This document shows, one piece after another, positions 58,456 through 64,000 of a stretch of DNA of 64,000 nt. The DNA lies in NCBI RefSeq assembly GCF_023896955.1, contig NZ_JAMHIW010000001.1, positions 806,001-870,000 of the forward strand, read 5' to 3'. Origin of the DNA: Micromonospora sp. RHAY321 (lineage in GTDB: Bacteria; Actinomycetota; Actinomycetes; Mycobacteriales; Micromonosporaceae). The first letter of the stretch is position 1. Each line of letters starts with the position of its first letter. Both the position numbers and the translations under genes were made by a program. Below the pieces are notes generated by a model. That model searched no databases. It saw nothing but the letters and a program-made list of their open reading frames with translations, and was not told the DNA's origin.

Positions 58456-60830
58456 CCAGCCCCACCGGCACCGGCCGGGGGCCGCGCTGGCCGGTGCTCA
58501 TCGCGGTCGGCACGCTGGTCAGCGGGGTGCTCGGCAACCTGGCCAGCAACCTGCTCTCCGAGCTGGCCGCCAGCGTGCTCGGGCCGGCCAGCATCGTGCT
58601 GGTGATCAGCGGTGGAGTCGGCTTCGTGGTGTTCGAGATGCGCCGCCGCCGCGCCGCCCGGGAGGTGAGCCCGGAGCCCACCGACGTCGTCGCCGTACCG
58701 GCCACCGGCGCGCCGACGCTGCCCTATCCGGCCGGCTTCACCGGACGCGACGAGCACGTGCACGCGGTGCTCGGGCTGCTCGCGCGCGAGCACGCGGTGG
58801 CCGTGCTGGGCCGGCGGGCGGTGGGCACCTCCGCCTGCGCCGTGCAGGCGGCGAACCTGTGCCGGGAGGACTTCCCCGACGGGCAGTACTACCTCGACCT
58901 GCGCCGCGGCGGCCGACCCCGGTCCGCCCGGCAGGTGCTCACCGCGCTGGCCGGGGTCCTGGGCACCGCGCCGCCCACCTCGGGCCGGCCGGACGCCCTC
59001 GCGGTCGCCGCCGACGCGCTGCGCCGCCAGCTCGACGGCCGCAAGATCCTGCTGGTGCTCGACAACGTCGACCGCCCCGAGCAGGTCCGGCCACTGCTTC
59101 CGCCCACCGCACGCACCTGCCGGCTGCTGCTCGCCGGCGGCCCGGCGCTGAGCGGGCTCGAGGGCGTGGTCGCGCACTGGATCGCCGAGCCGGGCCCGGC
59201 CGAGGCGGTGGAGCTGTTCGCCGCCGCCGGCGTGGCCGCGCCAGCCGCCCGGATCCGCCGCGCGGACCCGCGGAGCGACCCGGCGGTCCGCGAGATCGTC
59301 GAGCTGTGCGGGCAGCAGCCACGCACCGTCCGGGCGCTGGGCTACCGCACCGCGCAGCACGGCTGGCGGCACGCCGACGTGCTGGACGCGCTGCGCCGCG
59401 CGGTGCAGACACCCCCGCACCAGCGGGTCACCATCTCGCCGGCGGCGCGGCTGGTCACCGAGCGGGACACCGCGTACCGGGCGCTGACCCGCGAGGCCCG
59501 CCGCCTGTACCGGCTGATGTCGCTGGCCCCCGCGCCGGTGGACCGGCCGGCCATCGCCGCGCTGGCCGGTCGACACCCGGAGCGGGTGACGGCGCTGCTC
59601 GACGAGCTGGCCGCCGCGGCGTTCGTGGTCGGCGCTCCCGGCGACCGGTACGAGATCCGCCCGCTGCTCGCCGGCAACGCCCGGCTGCACCTGCGAAGTG
59701 CCGATCCCGCGCGGGCCCGGGTCGCCGCGCAGGCCCGACTGACCCGGCACCTGGCCCGCCGGGCCGAACGGCACGCGGCCAACCTGGCCGTGCTCGGCTC
59801 CCCACCGGACCGGGAGTGGTCACTGCCGCTGGACGACGACCCGTACGGCTGGTTCGACCTGCACCAGGAGCTGCTGCTGGCGGTGGTGCGGGTGCCGGCC
59901 GGCGCGGCCGAGACGCTGCCCCGGCGGGTGCGACGGTGGTGGTTCCGGCTGGCCGTGGCGCTCTGCGGGTGGCTGGCACACGCCGAGCGGCTGGACGAGT
60001 GGGAGCAGGTGTGCCGGACGGTGCTCAACACCCCGACCGCCGACGACCGGCCCGAGATCGCCGGATGGGCGCACAACGAGCTGGGGGTGCTGCGCCGGCG
60101 CCGGCACGACCCGCAGGGGGCCGCCGCCGCGCTCACCCTGGCGGTGGCCGAGCGTGGGAGGCGGGGCACCGCCCAGGCCCGGATGAACCTCGGCCTGGCC
60201 CTGCTCGACCTGGGGCAGCTCGACGACGCGGTGGAGCACCTGGAGCTGTCCCGCCGGCACCGCTCGGGCGCGGACCGGGCCGGGCTCGCGCTCACCGACC
60301 TGGGCCTCGGCGCGGCGCAGCTGGCCCGGGGCGAGCTGGACACCGCCCACCACCACCTCGTGCGGGCGGCCAACACGTTCCGGTCGGTCGGTGACGCGCG
60401 CGGCTACGCCGCGGCGCTGACGAACCTGGTGCTGGTGCACTCCGCCCTCGGCGAGCACCTGGACGCCGCGCAGGCCTGGCGGGCCGCGCTGCGCGAGTAC
60501 GAGTCGGTCAGCGACCCGACCAGCCGGGCGGCGGCGCTGCTCAACGCCGGTGCGACGCTGCTGACCGCCACGCCGGCCCAGGCACGCGCGGCATACGAGC
60601 TGCTGGCCGAGAGCCGGCGGCTGCGCGAGGAGAGCCGCCCCACCCCGGGGCTCGCGCGGACCCTGCTGTACCTCGGTGACGCCGCCGCCGAGCTGGGCGA
60701 CCGGTCCGAGGCGCGGCGGCACTGGGCGGACGCGGCGGCGGTGGCCGAGGAGGTCGACGACGCCGACGGGCTGGCCGCCGCCGACCGCCGCCTGGACGAC
60801 GGCGCGGACCGGGCACCAGCCGGCCCGTGA
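58452..60830 (+). CDS. membrane-anchored NB-ARC/TPR (STAND-like) protein with degenerate P-loop
   Basis: 792 residues; GTG start overlaps the permease stop (GTGA). Two membrane helices near the N-terminus (about 13-31 and 38-58), a short linker and GFTGRDEHVHAV, the start of an actinobacterial NB-ARC domain. Walker A reads VLGRRAVGTSACAVQ, where the classic GMGGVGKT has Thr instead of Lys; Walker B ILLVLDNVD is intact. Residues 520-780 are tetratricopeptide repeats (AQARMNLGLALLDLGQLDDA). STAND proteins are ATP-driven switches; this one probably lacks the trigger. It is the last gene of the transporter-like operon. Confidence 0.8.
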   Translation: MTSPTGTGRGPRWPVLIAVGTLVSGVLGNLASNLLSELAASVLGPASIVLVISGGVGFVVFEMRRRRAAREVSPEPTDVVAVPATGAPTLPYPAGFTGRDEHVHAVLGLLAREHAVAVLGRRAVGTSACAVQAANLCREDFPDGQYYLDLRRGGRPRSARQVLTALAGVLGTAPPTSGRPDALAVAADALRRQLDGRKILLVLDNVDRPEQVRPLLPPTARTCRLLLAGGPALSGLEGVVAHWIAEPGPAEAVELFAAAGVAAPAARIRRADPRSDPAVREIVELCGQQPRTVRALGYRTAQHGWRHADVLDALRRAVQTPPHQRVTISPAARLVTERDTAYRALTREARRLYRLMSLAPAPVDRPAIAALAGRHPERVTALLDELAAAAFVVGAPGDRYEIRPLLAGNARLHLRSADPARARVAAQARLTRHLARRAERHAANLAVLGSPPDREWSLPLDDDPYGWFDLHQELLLAVVRVPAGAAETLPRRVRRWWFRLAVALCGWLAHAERLDEWEQVCRTVLNTPTADDRPEIAGWAHNELGVLRRRRHDPQGAAAALTLAVAERGRRGTAQARMNLGLALLDLGQLDDAVEHLELSRRHRSGADRAGLALTDLGLGAAQLARGELDTAHHHLVRAANTFRSVGDARGYAAALTNLVLVHSALGEHLDAAQAWRAALREYESVSDPTSRAAALLNAGATLLTATPAQARAAYELLAESRRLREESRPTPGLARTLLYLGDAAAELGDRSEARRHWADAAAVAEEVDDADGLAAADRRLDDGADRAPAGP

Positions 60831-60929
60831 TCAGCGGACGAGCGCCGGCGGGACGCTCCGGTCCGGCATCGGGCGCCGGCGTGATGTCGATCGCTCACGT
60901 TGGCCGGTGGAACGGGTCTGGGAGAGTGT

Positions 60930-61553
60930 GTGACCGTGGATGCGCTCTCGGTGCGGGGACTTAGCCGCAACTTCGGCAACCTGGTCGTGCTCGACGACGT
61001 GAGCTTCACGCTCCAGGCGGGCCGGATCGCGGTGGTGCTGGGCCCCAACGGCAGCGGCAAGACCACCCTGCTGCGCTGCGTGGTCGGCGCCGACCGGCCG
61101 GACGCGGGCGAGGTGCTGGTGCAGGGCCGCCGGGCCGACGAGACCGACCCCCAGGTGCGTGCCCTGGTGGCGGCCGCCCTGGACGACATCGACTTCTTTC
61201 CCGACCTGTCCGTGGTCGAGCACCTGGAACTGGTCGCGTACGCCCACGGGGGTGACGCCGACCCGGTCGACGAGGTCGTCGCCGAGCTGGGCCTGGAACC
61301 GGCCCGCGACCAACTGCCGGTGACGTTGTCCAGTGGGCAGCGCCGCCGGTTGGCCCTGGCGTCCTGTTTCGTACGGCCGCGCCGGGTGCTGATCCTCGAC
61401 GAACCGGAACAGCGGCTGGACGTACGAGGACGACAGTGGCTGGCCGACCGGCTGCGCCGGGAACGGGAGGCGGGCACCGCCGTGCTGCTGGCCTCGCACG
61501 ACCCGGAGCTGATCGACGCCGTCGTCGACGAGCGGATCGAGATCGGCCGGTGA
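60930..61553 (+). CDS. ABC transporter ATP-binding protein (intact)
   Basis: 207 residues, GTG start behind GGGAGA. All nucleotide-binding motifs are present: VVLGPNGSGKTTLLRCVVG (Walker A), LSSGQRRRLALASC (signature) and RVLILDEPEQRLD (Walker B with catalytic Glu), then SHDPELI (H-loop). It is the type with a two-domain-transporter partner: the next gene, a membrane protein, overlaps by 4 bp. Export of a small molecule or lipid is likely by family. It starts 100 bp after the NB-ARC-like gene; whether it belongs to the same transcript is unclear. Confidence 0.92.
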   Translation: MTVDALSVRGLSRNFGNLVVLDDVSFTLQAGRIAVVLGPNGSGKTTLLRCVVGADRPDAGEVLVQGRRADETDPQVRALVAAALDDIDFFPDLSVVEHLELVAYAHGGDADPVDEVVAELGLEPARDQLPVTLSSGQRRRLALASCFVRPRRVLILDEPEQRLDVRGRQWLADRLRREREAGTAVLLASHDPELIDAVVDERIEIGR

Positions 61554-62971
61554 CGGCACCGCCCGCCACGGTCGCCGACGCCCCGGTCGGGGTGCCCACC
61601 GCCCGGCAGGTGCGCTCACACCTGCGCCGGGCCCGCCGACGGCACCACGACCACTCCCTGGGCGACGTGCTGGGCGACGCGTACGTCGTGGTCCTGTTCG
61701 TGGGCATGTACGGCTGGTTCGCGGTCAGCGCCAGCCGCGACATGCTGGAGTCGCCCACCGTCGGGCGGGCCGATCCGGGGGTGCGCTGGTGGCTGGCGGT
61801 CGCCGCGCTGCTGGCCGCCGCCGGGCTCGCCTGGCGCGGCCTGCGCGCGCTCGGCCCGTTGCTGGTCACCCCGGCGACGCAGAGCTGGGTGACCAGCGCG
61901 CCGGTCGACCGGCGGGCCTGGCTGGCGCCGCGCCTCGCCATCCTGCTGACGGGCGCGACGGCCGGCACCGCGCTGGTCGGGGTGGGTGTGGCGGCGCTCG
62001 GCGGCGTCACCGACCTGACCGCCCTGGGTTGGGCGGCGGCGGCCGGCGCGGGGTGGGGTGCGACCGCGTTGGCGTCCAGCGTCGTCGCCCAGGGCAGCGG
62101 GGCCGGCCGGCGGTGGCCGACGCTGGCCGGGGTGGTGCCGGTGGTGGCGGCCGCCCTCGTCACGGCTCTGGTGGTGGTCGTCGGCCGCCTCGGTGACGCG
62201 CTGCCCCGGCCGTCGACGTCGCCGACCGCCGGTCTGGTCGCCGTCGGGGTGCCCCTCGCGGTCGCCGCCACCGTCCTGGCGGTACGCGCGCTGCCCCGGG
62301 TGGACCGGGCCACCCTGACCACCGGCGCGCAGTTCGCCAACGCCGCCGCCACGGCCACCATCCTGCTCGACCCGAGCCTGCTCGCCGGCCTGGTGGAGAG
62401 CCGGCGCTGGCGGCAGATCGGCCGGGTGCGCAGCCGCCGGTTCCTGTCCGGCCCCGGCTGGTGGGCGATGCTCCAGGCCGACGTGCGCCGGTTGCGCCGC
62501 CACCCCAGCGCCCTGCTGATCTGGACGGCGCTGATCCTCGTCCAGTACGCCGCCGCGCTCGCCCTGCCCGGGCTGGCCGGTGCCGCGCAGGTGGTGTTCG
62601 GCTACCTCGCCACCGACCGGTTGACCGGTGGCCTGCGGTCGATCAGCCGGTCGCCGGGGTTGCGTCGGGCGCTCGGCGGCAGTGACGCGGCGCTGAGCGG
62701 GATCCACGTGGTGGTGCCGGCGATCGGCGCGGGGCTGTGGTGGCTGCTGACCCTGCCGACGGTCGACGGTGGGCCGCCCTGGCTGGGGCCGGCGATGGCG
62801 CTCGGGGTGGTGGCCGCCGCGTGGCGCAGCGGCACCCGACCACCGATCAACTACGGCGGGGCGACGGTGAACACGCCGTTCGGGATGATCCCCATCGACC
62901 TGCTGCGCCAGGGCGGGCGCGGGCCGGCGCTGCTCGCCGTGCTGGTCCTGGTCCGCCTGTTCCTGGGCTGA
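61550..62971 (+). CDS. DUF6297 family membrane protein, ABC transporter permease partner
   Basis: 473 residues; GTG start overlaps the ATPase stop (GTGA). About ten hydrophobic segments (first near residue 45, last near 465), with a long basic N-terminus [20 protein letters not shown]. Conserved pieces are WVTSAPVDRRAWLAPRL, GPGWWAMLQADVRRLRRHPS and GTRPPINYGGATVNTPFGM. This matches DUF6297, an actinobacterial family regularly encoded after an ABC ATPase, consistent with it being the membrane half of that transporter. Substrate unknown. Confidence 0.85.
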   Translation: MTAPPATVADAPVGVPTARQVRSHLRRARRRHHDHSLGDVLGDAYVVVLFVGMYGWFAVSASRDMLESPTVGRADPGVRWWLAVAALLAAAGLAWRGLRALGPLLVTPATQSWVTSAPVDRRAWLAPRLAILLTGATAGTALVGVGVAALGGVTDLTALGWAAAAGAGWGATALASSVVAQGSGAGRRWPTLAGVVPVVAAALVTALVVVVGRLGDALPRPSTSPTAGLVAVGVPLAVAATVLAVRALPRVDRATLTTGAQFANAAATATILLDPSLLAGLVESRRWRQIGRVRSRRFLSGPGWWAMLQADVRRLRRHPSALLIWTALILVQYAAALALPGLAGAAQVVFGYLATDRLTGGLRSISRSPGLRRALGGSDAALSGIHVVVPAIGAGLWWLLTLPTVDGGPPWLGPAMALGVVAAAWRSGTRPPINYGGATVNTPFGMIPIDLLRQGGRGPALLAVLVLVRLFLG

Positions 62972-63003
62972 CCGGGCGGGTTGGCCCGGTCAGCCCGGGT
63001 GGC

Positions 63004-64000
63004 TCAGCCGTCCAGCCGGCGGACCATGTTCATGATCGTCTCTATCTGGGCGCCGCCCTTGATCGGGTAGTTGGTCGCGCCGAGGTAACCCCACCAGTCC
63101 CAGCAGCCGTTCGGGTTGCTGACGGCGGAGGTGGCCTGCGGGTAGAGGACGATCAGGTTGTTGGTGTCGGCGTACGGGTTGAGGTTGGCCCGGTCGACGA
63201 AGGCGGTGCCCACCGAGCCGTACCCCTGCAGGCAGCCGTGCAGGGCGACCATCAGCCGGCACGACTGGCCGGCCGCGCAGGCCGACGGGACGTAGGCGAA
63301 GCCGTTGGCGTCCATGCTCAGCCCGTTGGCCCAGCCGTTGACCGCGAAGGTGTTCTGGTTGAACCGGATGAGCGTGCCGCCGAGCGGGCCGGTGTTCGGC
63401 GCGTTCACGCCACCGAGCAGCTTGCGCAGCAGGGCGTTCTGCGGGTCGCTGCCGCAGTCGTTGAGGAACGGCGACGCGGTCGCGGTGCATCCCAGCGTCC
63501 CGTACGGGGTGACCCACGAGTGGCCGGCCGCGGAACCGCTGTCGTACTGCACGCTGGCGCCGAAGTGCTGGTAGTAGCGGACCAGGTCGTCGGTGACGGA
63601 CTTCTTGACGGTGTTGTCGTTGGCGCCGTGGAAGACGTACACCGGGTCGCCGGACAGCTTGCCGACCGGGTCGACCCAGCCGTAGGACGCCCAGGTCCGG
63701 GTGTAGGTCTGCAGGGCGGACACGTTGGTCGGGTACTGGTTGTCGCCGCAGCCGTAGAGCGCCTGGGCGACGTTGTTCTGGGCGCAGTAGTACGGCCCGG
63801 CGGCGAAGACGGCCGCGCCGCGGATCCTGGACGAGTAGGCGACGTGCAGTTGGGTGGCCAGGTATCCGCCCGAGGAGACGCCGGCGACGTACACGCCGGA
63901 GACGTTGTAGGTGTTCAGTGACCCGGAGACCGGGGGCTTCGTCGCCGGGGTGGCGGCCTGGGCGGGGGCCGCGCCGGTGAGGATCAGCAGGAGGACGGCG
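63004..64000 (-). CDS. secreted PHB depolymerase-type esterase, circularly permuted kind, partial at the right edge
   Basis: The frame is open past base 64000 and the start is missing. What is visible begins inside a signal peptide (VLLLILTGAAPAQAA, cleavage after AQA) and runs to the stop at 63004. The catalytic Ser is in AGVSSGGYLATQL close to the mature N-terminus, the Asp in PVYVFHGANDNTV and the His in AAGHSWVTP, while the oxyanion-hole motif ALHGCLQGYG is near the C-terminus. That order matches the permuted catalytic domain of fungal (Penicillium funiculosum) PHB depolymerase. Two disulfide-rich stretches include GTLGCTATASPFLNDCGSD. It would hydrolyse short-chain polyhydroxyalkanoate or similar polyesters outside the cell. 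No substrate-binding domain is seen in the visible part. Confidence 0.85.
   Translation of the reverse strand, partial: AVLLLILTGAAPAQAATPATKPPVSGSLNTYNVSGVYVAGVSSGGYLATQLHVAYSSRIRGAAVFAAGPYYCAQNNVAQALYGCGDNQYPTNVSALQTYTRTWASYGWVDPVGKLSGDPVYVFHGANDNTVKKSVTDDLVRYYQHFGASVQYDSGSAAGHSWVTPYGTLGCTATASPFLNDCGSDPQNALLRKLLGGVNAPNTGPLGGTLIRFNQNTFAVNGWANGLSMDANGFAYVPSACAAGQSCRLMVALHGCLQGYGSVGTAFVDRANLNPYADTNNLIVLYPQATSAVSNPNGCWDWWGYLGATNYPIKGGAQIETIMNMVRRLDG

Overview
The window is chromosomal DNA of a very GC-rich actinobacterium, most likely a Micromonospora or close relative in the Micromonosporaceae. This rests on GC-saturated third codon positions, many GTG and some TTG starts, short overlapping start/stop junctions (GTGA, ATGA, TTGA), twin-arginine lipoprotein signals, mycothiol-dependent metabolism and the protein families present. 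The genus is an inference from remembered similarity, not from a search. I see no rRNA, tRNA, insertion sequence, prophage or CRISPR array. The region looks like ordinary chromosome with several compact functional modules.

Layout. 1-8.4 kb: the N-terminal half of a NoeA-type methyltransferase with a 49-residue membrane-protein partner, an APH-fold kinase, an arginase-family protein, then a minus-strand operon of response regulator, sensor kinase, GT39 membrane glycosyltransferase and a GT2-GtrA fusion. 8.4-11.9 kb: a soluble Ser/Thr kinase, an OsmC/Ohr-like protein that lacks the second cysteine, the first of three lysozyme-like proteins, and a DivIVA-like coiled coil. 12.1-16.9 kb: a signalling island with a CheY-like regulator, three STAS anti-anti-sigma proteins, a PAS-GAF-PP2C phosphatase and, translationally coupled to it, a cobalamin-binding protein with the residues of a B12 photoreceptor. 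17-31 kb: mixed housekeeping and stress genes (DUF2267, AI-2E transporter, NDH-2-like oxidoreductase, glycogen-debranching-like enzyme, secreted M28 peptidase, LacI regulator opposite a CGNR protein, VOC and AhpD-like proteins). 30.3-32 kb: a molybdopterin sulfite-oxidase-like protein with its flavin reductase and a DUF6510 zinc-ribbon protein. 32-33.2 kb: a TerC protein behind a probable manganese riboswitch.

36-43 kb holds two more lysozyme-like secreted proteins. Upstream of them lie four GGAAT-N18-GTT motifs, the spacing of SigR/SigH-type promoters; three are arranged in tandem at about 80-bp intervals. An unexplained pair of palindromic sites lies nearby. 43.4-45.1 kb is S-(hydroxymethyl)mycothiol dehydrogenase coupled to an MBL-fold hydrolase (formaldehyde detoxification). 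45-49.5 kb contains a GT2, an LtrA protein and an FeS-type (6-4) photolyase. 49.5-52.7 kb is an ethA/ethR-like divergon with a 36-bp inverted-repeat operator.

54.8-60.8 kb is a four-gene coupled operon: a degenerate ABC ATPase, a Tat lipoprotein binding protein, a fused MalF-MalG-type permease and a membrane-anchored NB-ARC/TPR protein. Both nucleotide-binding proteins have lost the P-loop lysine. It is followed by an intact ABC exporter pair and, at the right edge, a secreted PHB-depolymerase-type esterase that runs off the window.

The two most interesting systems are the B12-photoreceptor/partner-switching island, which shares the window with a photolyase, and the transporter-like operon whose two NTPases both appear catalytically dead.
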